Positions 8,091-15,889 of a DNA stretch of 60,544 nt are shown here, one piece after another. The position numbers were made by a program, and so were the translations under genes. Source of the DNA: an uncultured Oscillibacter sp. (lineage in GTDB: Bacteria; Bacillota; Clostridia; Oscillospirales; Oscillospiraceae); assembly GCA_947382875.1 (NCBI GenBank), contig CANDBG010000009.1, positions 1-60,544 of the forward strand, read 5' to 3'. Numbering within the stretch: the stretch's first letter is position 1; each line of letters starts with the position of its first letter. The notes under the pieces are model-generated. The model did not search any database and was not told the DNA's origin. It saw only the letters and a list, made by a program, of their open reading frames with translations.

Positions 8091-8097
8091 GTATAAT
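8068..8097 (+). promoter_or_regulatory. Promoter of livKHMGF, embedded in the preceding terminator
   Basis: TTGGAC (8068-8073) and a perfect TATAAT (8092-8097) are 18 nt apart, 25 nt upstream of the livK start. The -35 box occupies the loop of the upstream terminator. Confidence 0.65.
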
Positions 8098-8121
8098 ATT
8101 TTATCGCAAAAGGAGAACAGT

Positions 8122-9360
8122 ATGATGAAGAAGAAGTTTTTGAGCATCCTCCTGGCCCTAACCCTCGTGCTGAGCCTGGCCGCCTGCGGCGGCGACTCCG
8201 GTTCCGGCAACGGCGGCGATTCCGGGTCCCAGACCTCCGGCGACACCGCCGGCGGCGATTCCACCGGCGATTCCGGTACGGCCCCCTCCGGCGCGGCCTT
8301 CAAGCTGGGCGGCACCGGCCCCCTCACCGGCCCGGTTGCTGTCTACGGCCTCGCGGCCCGCAACGGCGCGCAGATTGCCGTGGATGAGATCAACGCGGAA
8401 AAGGGCGCGGTTCAGTTTGAGCTGAACTACCAGGACGATACCCACGACGCCGAAAAGGCCGTCAACGCCTATAACAACCTGAAGGATTGGGGGATGCAGC
8501 TCTCTCTGGGTTCCGTCACCTCCAAGCCCTGCGAAGCGACCGCCGTCATGAACTTTGAGGACCGCGTGTTTGCCCTGACGCCCTCTGCGTCCTCTCTGGC
8601 CACTACCGAGGGCAAGGACAACGTGTTCCAGATGTGCTTCACGGACCCCGGCCAGGGCGCCAAGTCCGCCGAGTATATCGCCACTCAGAATTTAGGCGCC
8701 AAGATTGCCGTTATCTGGAAAAATGACGACGTGTATTCCACCGGCATTTATAACACCTTCAAGGAAGAAGCTGCCAAGCAGGGTCTGGAAATCGTTTCCG
8801 ATACCACCTTCAACGACTCCAACGCCACCGATTTCTCTGTCCAGCTCACCGACGCCCAGAGCAAGGGAGCCGATCTGGTCTTCCTGCCGATGTACTATGA
8901 CGTCGCGGCCCTGATCTTTGTGCAGGCGAACACCATGGGTTACGCGCCCAAGTGGTTCGGCGTGGACGGCATGGACGGCATTCTCTCCGTGGACGGCTTT
9001 GACACCTCCCTTGCGGAAGGCGTCATGCTGCTGACCCCCTTCTCCGCTGACGCGGACGACGAACGCACCAAGAATTTTGTGACCGAGTACCAGAGCCGTC
9101 ATGGCGAGATTCCGAACCAGTTCGCGGCGGACGCCTATGACTGCGTGTACGCCTACAAGCAGGCTCTGGAAGCCGCCGGCGCAACCCCCGACATGGATGC
9201 GGCGACGCTGTGCGACCTGATGATGGAACAGTTCACCTCCATGACCTTCGAGGGCCTGACCGGCGACGGCGCGGGCATCACCTGGGAGAGCACCGGCGCG
9301 GTGTCCAAGAGCCCGAAGGGTATGGTGATCCAGAACGGCGCGTATGTCGGTATGGACTAA
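8122..9360 (+). CDS. livK: Branched-chain amino-acid ABC transporter, substrate-binding lipoprotein
   Basis: This 412-residue protein captures the substrate outside the membrane for the LivHMGF transporter. A lipoprotein signal peptide ends in the lipobox LAAC with C22 as the lipidated residue, followed by a Gly/Ser/Asp-rich linker to about residue 58. The remainder has the type-I periplasmic-binding fold (Peripla_BP_6), including the GTGPLTGPVAVYG opening strand and the GVDGMDG region. AGGAGAACAGT precedes the tandem ATG codons at 8122 and 8125. It is the first gene of the five-gene liv operon. The family binds Leu/Ile/Val but also other amino acids, amides and urea, so the true ligand is open. 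Confidence 0.93.
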   Translation: MMKKKFLSILLALTLVLSLAACGGDSGSGNGGDSGSQTSGDTAGGDSTGDSGTAPSGAAFKLGGTGPLTGPVAVYGLAARNGAQIAVDEINAEKGAVQFELNYQDDTHDAEKAVNAYNNLKDWGMQLSLGSVTSKPCEATAVMNFEDRVFALTPSASSLATTEGKDNVFQMCFTDPGQGAKSAEYIATQNLGAKIAVIWKNDDVYSTGIYNTFKEEAAKQGLEIVSDTTFNDSNATDFSVQLTDAQSKGADLVFLPMYYDVAALIFVQANTMGYAPKWFGVDGMDGILSVDGFDTSLAEGVMLLTPFSADADDERTKNFVTEYQSRHGEIPNQFAADAYDCVYAYKQALEAAGATPDMDAATLCDLMMEQFTSMTFEGLTGDGAGITWESTGAVSKSPKGMVIQNGAYVGMD

Positions 9361-9416
9361 TCTCTTTTACGCTTGAAATCTGCGGAGCGGAGGGCCCGCA
9401 AGGTCCTCCGCCCCCG

Positions 9417-9464
9417 GCGCGTATTGAAAAGCGGCCGGGCATCCGGCGGTTTTCCAATACGCGC
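9417..9464 (+). other. Long hairpin between livK and livH
   Basis: Perfect 10-bp arms (9417-9426 and 9455-9464) enclose a second, mostly paired inner stem. A smaller GC stem lies just before it. There is no U-run, so it fits an mRNA-stabilising or partial-attenuation structure that keeps binding-protein mRNA in excess of permease mRNA. Confidence 0.6.
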
Positions 9465-9495
9465 GGGAGAACCACACCGAGAGAGGGAAAAGGGT

Positions 9496-10413
9496 ATGAA
9501 TTTTCTGAATTTTTTAATCAGCGGTATCTCGCTGGGCAGTATTTATGCCATCATTGCCCTGGGGTATACGATGGTGTACGGCATTGCAAAGATGCTGAAC
9601 TTCGCCCATGGCGACGTGATTATGGTGGGCGCATACATTTGCTTTTTCGCGGCGTCGTCCTTTGGACTGCCTCCCGCGCTGGGAATTCTGGCGGCGATTG
9701 CGGTTTGCACCGTTTTGGGTATGGTCGTGGAACGGTTAGCGTATAAGCCTCTGCGGCAGGCACCGTCCCTGGCGGTTCTGATCACGGCCATCGGCGTGAG
9801 CTATTTCCTGCAAAACAGCGCCCTGCTGCTGTGGAGCTCCACGCCGAAAATGTTCCCGGCGTTTTTCGTCCTGAAGGAGACGGCGGCGGATGGTAAGGAA
9901 ACGGTTCGGAACAGTCTTCAGCTCTTTGACGGACGGCTGACCATTTCCTTTGTAACCATCGTGACCATTGTGACCTGTCTGGTCATCATGGCCGGACTGA
10001 CCATGTTCATCAGCCACACGAAAATGGGCAAGGCGATGCGGGCCTGTTCAGAGGACAAGGGCGCGGCGCAGCTCATGGGCATCAACGTAGACGGCACCAT
10101 CTCCATGACCTTTGCCATTGGCTCCGGACTGGCCGCGGTAGCGGGCGTACTGCTCTGCTCGGCGTATCCGACCCTGGTGCCGACAACCGGTTCCATGCCG
10201 GGCATCAAGGCGTTTACCGCCGCTGTGTTTGGAGGAATCGGGTCCATTCCCGGCGCGTTCCTTGGCGGACTGCTTCTGGGCGTGATTGAAACCTTTGCCA
10301 AGGCGTATATTTCGATGCAGCTGAGTGACGCCATTGTGTTTGCGGTGTTGATTATCGTGCTGCTGGTGAAGCCGGCCGGACTGCTGGGCCGGCAGATTCG
10401 TGAGAAAGTGTGA
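9496..10413 (+). CDS. livH: Branched-chain amino-acid ABC transporter permease LivH
   Basis: This 305-residue inner-membrane permease of the LivH type has about eight hydrophobic helices. It contains the family's LAYKPLRQAPSLAVLITAIG segment early on and the EAA-like cytoplasmic loop GGIGSIPGAFLGG near residues 250-262. With LivM it forms the translocation channel driven by LivG and LivF. The ATG at 9496 has a GAGAGGGAAAAGGGT purine tract upstream; the frame could extend further 5' but that part is the livK-livH hairpin region. The stop is 9 nt before livM. Confidence 0.93.
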   Translation: MNFLNFLISGISLGSIYAIIALGYTMVYGIAKMLNFAHGDVIMVGAYICFFAASSFGLPPALGILAAIAVCTVLGMVVERLAYKPLRQAPSLAVLITAIGVSYFLQNSALLLWSSTPKMFPAFFVLKETAADGKETVRNSLQLFDGRLTISFVTIVTIVTCLVIMAGLTMFISHTKMGKAMRACSEDKGAAQLMGINVDGTISMTFAIGSGLAAVAGVLLCSAYPTLVPTTGSMPGIKAFTAAVFGGIGSIPGAFLGGLLLGVIETFAKAYISMQLSDAIVFAVLIIVLLVKPAGLLGRQIREKV

Positions 10414-10422
10414 GGTGGGAAA

Positions 10423-11481
10423 ATGGCTTCTTTGAATAAAATGAGTAAGGCTTCCCGCCGGAACTATCTGACCTGCGGTCTGGTGATTTTGGCTTATATC
10501 CTCCTGCAAGTGATGAGCGGGTCGTTAAGCTCCTCGCTGAAGGGAATGCTGGTGCCAATCTGCGCCTATGTGGTTATGGCGGTTTCTCTGAACCTGACGG
10601 TCGGCATTTTGGGCGAGCTGTCGCTGGGACACGCGGGCTTTATGAGCGTCGGCGCGTTTACCGGCGTGGTGGCCTCCACCTTTTTCCAGAACCTGATTCC
10701 CTTTGCGCCGCTGCGTCTGGCGCTGGGAATGGCAGTGGGTGCGGCCTGTGCGGCCATAGCCGGGTTTCTGATCGGAATTCCGGTCCTGCGGCTCAAGGGC
10801 GACTATCTGGCAATCGTGACGCTGGCCTTTGGCGAAATCATCAAGACGGTTTTTACAAACCTTTACGTTGGTCTGGACAGCTCCGGACTGCATGTGAGCA
10901 TTTTGGAGGATAATACCGAACTGGCCGAGGGCGGAAAGCTCATTATCAGCGGCCCGATGGGCATGGGCGGTATTGAGAAAATCTCGACTTTTACCGCCGG
11001 ATTCCTGCTGATTCTGATTACGCTGGCCGTGGTGTTCAACCTGGTGAACAGCCGTGCAGGACGGGCGATTATGGCGATTCGTGACAACCGGATTGCCGCC
11101 GAGAGCATCGGCGTCAATGTGACGAAGTACAAAATGATTGCCTTTGTAACCTCTGCAGCGCTGGCGGGCGCGTCCGGCGCACTGTTCTCAATGAATTACT
11201 CTACCATTGTTGCGGCAAAGTTCGATTTTAATATGTCCATTCTGGTGCTGGTGTTTGTGGTGCTGGGCGGTCTGGGCAATATGCTGGGTTCCATTGTCGC
11301 CGCAGCGGTGCTGACCATTCTGCCGGAGGCCCTGCGGGAGTTTGCCGATTACCGGATGTTGATTTATGCCATTGTATTGATTCTGGTTATGCTGGTGACG
11401 AACAACCCGATTCTCCAGGGCTACCTGGGCCGGGTAAAGGGCGTTTTCACCGGGAAACGCGGCAAAAAGGAGGCGGCCTGA
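10423..11481 (+). CDS. livM: Branched-chain amino-acid ABC transporter permease LivM
   Basis: This 352-residue membrane protein has 9-10 hydrophobic helices and the LivM hallmarks LTVGILGELSLGHAGF and GLGNMLGSIVAAA, the latter being the loop that contacts the ATPases. It pairs with LivH as a heterodimeric channel. The C-terminus is a short basic tail. The start lies 9 nt after livH with a GTGAGGTGG ribosome binding site, and livG starts 1 nt after its stop. Confidence 0.93.
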   Translation: MASLNKMSKASRRNYLTCGLVILAYILLQVMSGSLSSSLKGMLVPICAYVVMAVSLNLTVGILGELSLGHAGFMSVGAFTGVVASTFFQNLIPFAPLRLALGMAVGAACAAIAGFLIGIPVLRLKGDYLAIVTLAFGEIIKTVFTNLYVGLDSSGLHVSILEDNTELAEGGKLIISGPMGMGGIEKISTFTAGFLLILITLAVVFNLVNSRAGRAIMAIRDNRIAAESIGVNVTKYKMIAFVTSAALAGASGALFSMNYSTIVAAKFDFNMSILVLVFVVLGGLGNMLGSIVAAAVLTILPEALREFADYRMLIYAIVLILVMLVTNNPILQGYLGRVKGVFTGKRGKKEAA

Positions 11482-11482
11482 T

Positions 11483-12316
11483 ATGTTTTCCAAATTGGTA
11501 CCCGTCCCGTCGGGCAGTCTGATTCCGGACCGGGACATCGGCAAATCCCCGATTTTGGAGTGTATTAACCTGGGCATTACCTTCGGCGGTCTGAAGGCCG
11601 TGGAGGACTTTAACCTGACGATTGGCCGTACGGAAATTGCGGGTCTGATCGGGCCGAACGGCGCGGGAAAAACCACCGTTTTCAACCTTTTGACGAAGGT
11701 GTATCAGCCCACCAAGGGAACCATTTTGCTGGATGGGCATGATACGCACGGCATGGATACGATTAAGGTAAACCGCGCGGGCATTGCCCGTACCTTCCAG
11801 AACATCCGGCTCTTTCAGGATCTGTCGGTAGAGGACAACGTGAAGACCGGCATGGATAATCAGATGACATATAATATGTGGACGGGTATTTTCCGTCTGC
11901 CCGGCTTCTGGAAGGAGGAAAAAACCGCCCACGAACGCGCCTTGGAACTGCTGTCCATCTTTAATATGGAGGACCTTGCAAACGTCCGGGCAGGGTCTCT
12001 GCCCTACGGCGCACAGCGCCGCTTGGAGATCGTTCGTGCGCTGGCGACGAATCCGTCGCTGCTGCTGCTGGACGAACCGGCGGCAGGCATGAATCCTTCG
12101 GAGACGGCGGAGCTGATGGAGAACATTCGGAAAATCCGGGATACGTTCCAGATTGCCGTTTTGTTGATTGAGCACGATATGAACCTCGTTATGAATATCT
12201 GCGAAGGCATTTGCGTTTTGAATTTCGGACGGGTTATCGCCAAGGGCAGTCCGGCTGATATCCAGGCGAACCCGGCGGTCATTGAGGCTTACCTCGGAAA
12301 ACAGAAGGAGGCGTAA
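11483..12316 (+). CDS. livG: Branched-chain amino-acid ABC transporter ATP-binding protein LivG
   Basis: This 277-residue ABC ATPase has Walker A GPNGAGKT at 57-64, a Walker B LLLLDEPAAG and the LivG-type FQNIRLFQDLSVEDNV stretch. The signature position reads LPYGAQRR, the form usual for LivG, instead of LSGGQ. An N-terminal extension of about 24 residues precedes the first strand. AAAGGAGGCGG lies 6 nt upstream of the ATG. It forms a heterodimer with LivF at the cytoplasmic face of LivHM. Confidence 0.94.
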   Translation: MFSKLVPVPSGSLIPDRDIGKSPILECINLGITFGGLKAVEDFNLTIGRTEIAGLIGPNGAGKTTVFNLLTKVYQPTKGTILLDGHDTHGMDTIKVNRAGIARTFQNIRLFQDLSVEDNVKTGMDNQMTYNMWTGIFRLPGFWKEEKTAHERALELLSIFNMEDLANVRAGSLPYGAQRRLEIVRALATNPSLLLLDEPAAGMNPSETAELMENIRKIRDTFQIAVLLIEHDMNLVMNICEGICVLNFGRVIAKGSPADIQANPAVIEAYLGKQKEA

Positions 12317-12318
12317 GG

Positions 12319-13029
12319 ATGGAAGCGATTTTGAAGGTCGAGGACATCAATGTCTATTACGGCAGCATCCATGCCATTAAAGGCGTATCCTTCGAGGTGG
12401 CCAAGGGTGAGATCGTGACGCTGATCGGCGCAAACGGCGCGGGCAAGTCGACAACCTTGAATACCGTCGCGGGGCTTTTGCGGAGCAAAACCGGTTCCGT
12501 GACGTTCCGGGGGGAGGACTTGGGTAAAGTGCCTCCGCACAAGATGGTTGCCAAAGGACTTGCCATGGTGCCGGAGGGACGGCGTGTCTTTTTGCAGATG
12601 ACCACCCAGGAAAACCTGGAAATGGGGGCTTATACCCAAAAGGGCAAGCCGTCCGAGACGGATCTGGAGATGGTGTATGAACAATTCCCGCGCCTGAAGG
12701 AGCGGCGTAAACAGGTGGCCGGTACGCTGTCCGGCGGCGAGCAGCAAATGCTGGCCATGGGCCGGGCGCTGATGAGCCATCCGCAGCTGCTGATGCTGGA
12801 CGAGCCGTCTATGGGGTTGGCGCCGATTCTGGTGGAGCAGATTTTTGAGATCATTCAGAAACTGCACAAGAATGGCACAACGATTCTTCTGGTGGAGCAG
12901 AACGCCCAGGCGGCGCTTTCCGTCGCGGACCGCGGGTATGTGCTGGAAACCGGTAAGGTGGTTACGTCGGGCAGCGGCGAGGAATTGCTGGCGTCCCCGG
13001 CCATCAAGAAGGCGTATCTGGGCGGCTGA
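12319..13029 (+). CDS. livF: Branched-chain amino-acid ABC transporter ATP-binding protein LivF
   Basis: This 236-residue ABC ATPase has Walker A GANGAGKS at 37-44, the signature LSGGEQQML near 136 and Walker B LLMLDEPSMGLAP, which is the LivF form. It starts 2 nt after livG, with AGAAGGAGGCGTAAGG as ribosome binding site inside the livG end, and is the last gene of the operon. A terminator follows 31 nt later. Confidence 0.94.
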   Translation: MEAILKVEDINVYYGSIHAIKGVSFEVAKGEIVTLIGANGAGKSTTLNTVAGLLRSKTGSVTFRGEDLGKVPPHKMVAKGLAMVPEGRRVFLQMTTQENLEMGAYTQKGKPSETDLEMVYEQFPRLKERRKQVAGTLSGGEQQMLAMGRALMSHPQLLMLDEPSMGLAPILVEQIFEIIQKLHKNGTTILLVEQNAQAALSVADRGYVLETGKVVTSGSGEELLASPAIKKAYLGG

Positions 13030-13060
13030 CGCCTCACGGTGGCAATTAAACAAAAAAGCG

Positions 13061-13106
13061 AATCCCGGTCCTTTCTGCATTCAGGCGGAAGGGGCTGGGA
13101 TTTTTT
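13061..13106 (+). terminator. Intrinsic terminator of the liv operon
   Basis: An AATCCC...GGGATT-bounded stem with an inner CCTTTC/GGAAGG pairing is followed by TTTTTT. The remaining bases to 13184 are A/T-rich and contain no gene that I can see. Confidence 0.75.
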
Positions 13107-13184
13107 GGATTTTTCCTTCCGAGGTAAATGATGGAAGGATGTTACAAATTATGATAAAAATAAGATGCGCCGTCTGAGCAAACG

Positions 13185-13206
13185 AAAAGAGCGGCCGGAG
13201 CCGCTC
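13185..13206 (-). terminator. Terminator of the AKR-cbiK operon
   Basis: On the minus strand a GAGCGGC/GCCGCTC stem with a 4-nt loop is followed by TTTTCG, immediately after the cbiK stop. Confidence 0.65.
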
Positions 13207-13210
13207 CAGT

Positions 13211-14041
13211 TCAGGCGTCCAGGGCCGCCCGCGCGTGGCTGAGAAGAATCTGCCGTACCGCCGCCAGTTCCCCCATCCCCCGCAGGATGCACTCGACGGA
13301 ATAACCGGCCTGTTCAAAGGCGGTCTTCCAGGGTCCTGCCATGTCATGGTTTGCGTGGTCTCCCGCGACGATCATCAGCGGCAGCAAGGCAGCCCGCTCG
13401 TACGCGCCGCCCTGCACCATTGTAAGGAGGTCCTGCAAATCGGGCTTTGCCTCCACGGTGCCGACGAAATAATTGGCGTAACCGTTTTCGGCAAAAACCC
13501 GCTGCAATTTTATGTAAACGTCATTCGAAGCCGCCTCCGTCCCGTGGCCCATGAGACAGACTGCCGTTTTGCCGTCGTCGAAGGGCGCGGCAGCGTCGGC
13601 CATGGCCCGTGCGACGGCCTGGAAATCTTCATCCGAGGTCAGGAGAGGCTTGCCGATAGTAAGCGTCTCGAAGGCGCCGCGGCAGCCGTCAGCTAAGTCT
13701 ATGACGCGGCGGTATTCCAGGCCGTCGACAAGCAGGGTAGGCTGAAGCGTTAACTTCCGTACGCCATTTTGGACGGCGCGTTCCAGGGCCTGCGAGACAT
13801 TGTCAATCACAACCCCCTCCTGTTTCCGGATTTGGTCCAGCACCCGCTGGCTGGTAAAGGCACGCCGGACGGTCAGCATTGGAAAGGCGGCTTCCAGAGC
13901 GTCCTCGATGGCCCCGATGGTAAGGCGTCGGTTTTCCCGGAAGCTGGTGCCAAAACTCACCACCAGCAATTCCGCTTCACCGATGCCGTTTTGATTGCGG
14001 GGGTTGTCCGGGACGGCGGCAGAAAAAACAAGTGTATTCAT
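13211..14041 (-). CDS. cbiK: Anaerobic sirohydrochlorin cobaltochelatase CbiK
   Basis: This 276-residue class II chelatase inserts Co(II), or possibly Fe or Ni, into sirohydrochlorin in the anaerobic cobalamin route. Conserved elements are the N-terminal SFGTSFRENR, the catalytic-His motif GHGTE at 165-169 (H166), E197 in GTVEAKP and the metal site AGDHANHDMAG around H229-H232. The length is close to that of Salmonella CbiK (264). An upstream in-frame ATT could add two residues, but the ATG at 14041 has AAGGAAAGG at suitable spacing. No signal peptide is clear, unlike periplasmic CbiK homologues. It is 18 nt downstream of an aldo/keto reductase; no other cobalamin gene is in the window. Confidence 0.9.
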   Translation of the reverse strand: MNTLVFSAAVPDNPRNQNGIGEAELLVVSFGTSFRENRRLTIGAIEDALEAAFPMLTVRRAFTSQRVLDQIRKQEGVVIDNVSQALERAVQNGVRKLTLQPTLLVDGLEYRRVIDLADGCRGAFETLTIGKPLLTSDEDFQAVARAMADAAAPFDDGKTAVCLMGHGTEAASNDVYIKLQRVFAENGYANYFVGTVEAKPDLQDLLTMVQGGAYERAALLPLMIVAGDHANHDMAGPWKTAFEQAGYSVECILRGMGELAAVRQILLSHARAALDA

Positions 14042-14059
14042 AGGCAATTTTCCTTTCCT

Positions 14060-15187
14060 TCACAGCATCCGTGCAAAGCGGTCCAGAGCCTCCGAAATCT
14101 TGATCTGCTGCGGACAGACGCGTTCACAGCTCCGGCAGGCAATGCAGGCGTTCGGCCATTTTTCTTTCGACAGCGCTGCCAGCCGCATCGGCGCCAGGAA
14201 GCCGCCGCCGGTGAGGCTGTGTTCGTTGTACAGTCCAAGGAGCATCGGGATATCCAGCGCCTGGGGGCAGTAGTTCACGCAGTAACGGCAGGCGGTACAG
14301 GGCACGGTTTTGCTGCCCAGCAGCTCCGATGCCGCGGTTAATAAGGCCGTCATTTCCGTTTCCGACAGCGGCGCGTCCGTGGAGAAGGTCGCAAGGTTGG
14401 CGTTGAGCTGTTCCAGGTTCGACATTCCCGAAAGAATGACCGTCACGCCGGAAATTGCCTGCAAAAACCGGAACGCCCAGCCAGGAATCGTTTCATCGGG
14501 TCTTACGGCGGCCAAATGTGCGGCCTGTTCGTCCGGGAGCGACGCGAGATGTCCGCCCCGCAGGGGTTCCATGACCCAAACCGGGATGTTCCATGACCGC
14601 AGAAGTTCGACTTTCGCCTTGGCGTCCTGGAAGGTCCAGTCCAGATAGTTCAGCTGAATTTGACAGAATTCCATGTCCCTGCCGTAGGCGTCCAGGAAAC
14701 GCTTCAGAACCTCCATGCCGCCGTGAGCAGAGAATCCCAGGTGTTTGATACGCCCGTTGGTTTTCTGCTCTTTCAAATAGTCGAAGATTCCATATTTTGG
14801 GTCGAGATAAGCGTCAATGTTCATCTCGCAGACGTTGTGAAACAAGTAGAAATCAAAGAAATCGACCTGACACTTTTCCAGCTGCCGGTTGAAAATCTCC
14901 TCCGCCTTGTCCATGTTGGACAAATCATAGCCGGGGAATTTGTCGGCAAGATAGAAGCGGTCCCGCGGGTGGCGCCGGAGCGCACGCCCTAAAACCAGCT
15001 CGGAGTTGCCGCCGTGATAGCCCCAGGCGGTGTCGAAATAGTTGATGCCCTGTTCCAAAGCGCGGTCCACCATCTCGAAAGCGGCCGCTTCGTGAATGGC
15101 GTTGTCCTTGCCGTCCATAACCGGCAGACGCATTGCGCCCAGGCCAAGCGCAGAGAGCTGTAAACCATGAAATTCTTTGTAGATCAT
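14060..15187 (-). CDS. Aldo/keto reductase with C-terminal 2x[4Fe-4S] ferredoxin domain
   Basis: This 375-residue protein has an aldo/keto reductase barrel (about 1-270), with the catalytic Asp-Tyr-Lys-His set visible in FDTAWGYHGGNSE and the downstream Lys and His. A helical linker leads to a ferredoxin domain with CxxCxxCxxxCP motifs at about 296-307 and 346-357. The combination is common in anaerobic Bacillota, where electrons may pass between an NAD(P)H or flavin source and the iron-sulfur clusters; the substrate is not known. The ATG at 15187 is set by AGGAGGAATTTTT. It is the first gene of a two-gene unit with cbiK. Confidence 0.9.
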   Translation of the reverse strand: MIYKEFHGLQLSALGLGAMRLPVMDGKDNAIHEAAAFEMVDRALEQGINYFDTAWGYHGGNSELVLGRALRRHPRDRFYLADKFPGYDLSNMDKAEEIFNRQLEKCQVDFFDFYLFHNVCEMNIDAYLDPKYGIFDYLKEQKTNGRIKHLGFSAHGGMEVLKRFLDAYGRDMEFCQIQLNYLDWTFQDAKAKVELLRSWNIPVWVMEPLRGGHLASLPDEQAAHLAAVRPDETIPGWAFRFLQAISGVTVILSGMSNLEQLNANLATFSTDAPLSETEMTALLTAASELLGSKTVPCTACRYCVNYCPQALDIPMLLGLYNEHSLTGGGFLAPMRLAALSKEKWPNACIACRSCERVCPQQIKISEALDRFARML

Positions 15188-15221
15188 AAAAATTCCTCCT
15201 GAATTTATATAGCAGAATGTA

Positions 15222-15250
15222 ATTATATCACAAATCCTCTCAGAAAACAA
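15222..15250 (-). promoter_or_regulatory. Promoter of the AKR-cbiK operon
   Basis: On the minus strand TTGTTT (15245-15250) and TATAAT (15222-15227) are 17 nt apart, 35 nt before the ATG at 15187. The rest of the divergent gap to 15406 is A/T-rich; the promoter of the ECF gene on the plus strand could not be assigned. Confidence 0.65.
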
Positions 15251-15406
15251 ATGCTTCTGCTGTTAGGAAATGCCCGCCCCTGCGGCGATATAATTGGAAT
15301 GGCAAATAAAAAACGGAAAGGTCACATAAAAAACCGGGAAAAATTTCTCCGCAATGAAAAAAATACCGCATCTGAGCCGTGTATAAAGTGAAGGGAGTTG
15401 AAGAGC

Positions 15407-15889
15407 ATGGTTCCATTTGGTACCGATGAAACCATCCGCCGGATTGTGGCGGAATACAGTCCGCTGCTGCTGCGGCTGGCCTGCACCCGCCTCCGTTCCA
15501 CGGCCGACGCGGAGGACGCCGTACAGGAGACCTATTTGCGGCTTCTGACCACACAGCCGGTTTTTCGGGACGCCGCCCATGAAAAAGCGTGGCTGATCCG
15601 AACCACCCTTCACCGCGCCAGCGACATCCGCCGGGGGGCGGAACGCCGAAACCTTCCTCTGGAGGAGGCGGCACTGGAAGCAGCTTCCGACGACCCTCAC
15701 AGCATCCTTCTGGACGCCGTGCATGCCTTGCCGGAGAAATACAGCGCCATCATTCATCTCCACTATTACGAGGGTTATGCCATCAAGGAAATTGCCAAAC
15801 TGCTGGGTCTGCCTGCCGCTACGGTAGGCACTCGCCTGGCCCGCGGCCGGGAGCGGCTGCGGCAGCTGCTGAAGGAGGATGTATTATGA
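15407..15889 (+). CDS. ECF-type RNA polymerase sigma factor
   Basis: This 160-residue sigma factor contains only regions 2 and 4. Region 2 (about 10-75) includes DAEDAVQETYLRLL, the core-binding helix; region 4 (about 105-155) includes the helix-turn-helix YAIKEIAKLLGLPAATVGTRLARGRERL. The ATG at 15407 has GGGAG 9 nt upstream; an in-frame TTG at 15398 sits inside that ribosome binding site. The stop overlaps the next gene as ATGA, and that gene encodes a membrane protein with the form of an anti-sigma factor, so the pair should be co-regulated and respond to an envelope signal. Confidence 0.9.
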   Translation: MVPFGTDETIRRIVAEYSPLLLRLACTRLRSTADAEDAVQETYLRLLTTQPVFRDAAHEKAWLIRTTLHRASDIRRGAERRNLPLEEAALEAASDDPHSILLDAVHALPEKYSAIIHLHYYEGYAIKEIAKLLGLPAATVGTRLARGRERLRQLLKEDVL

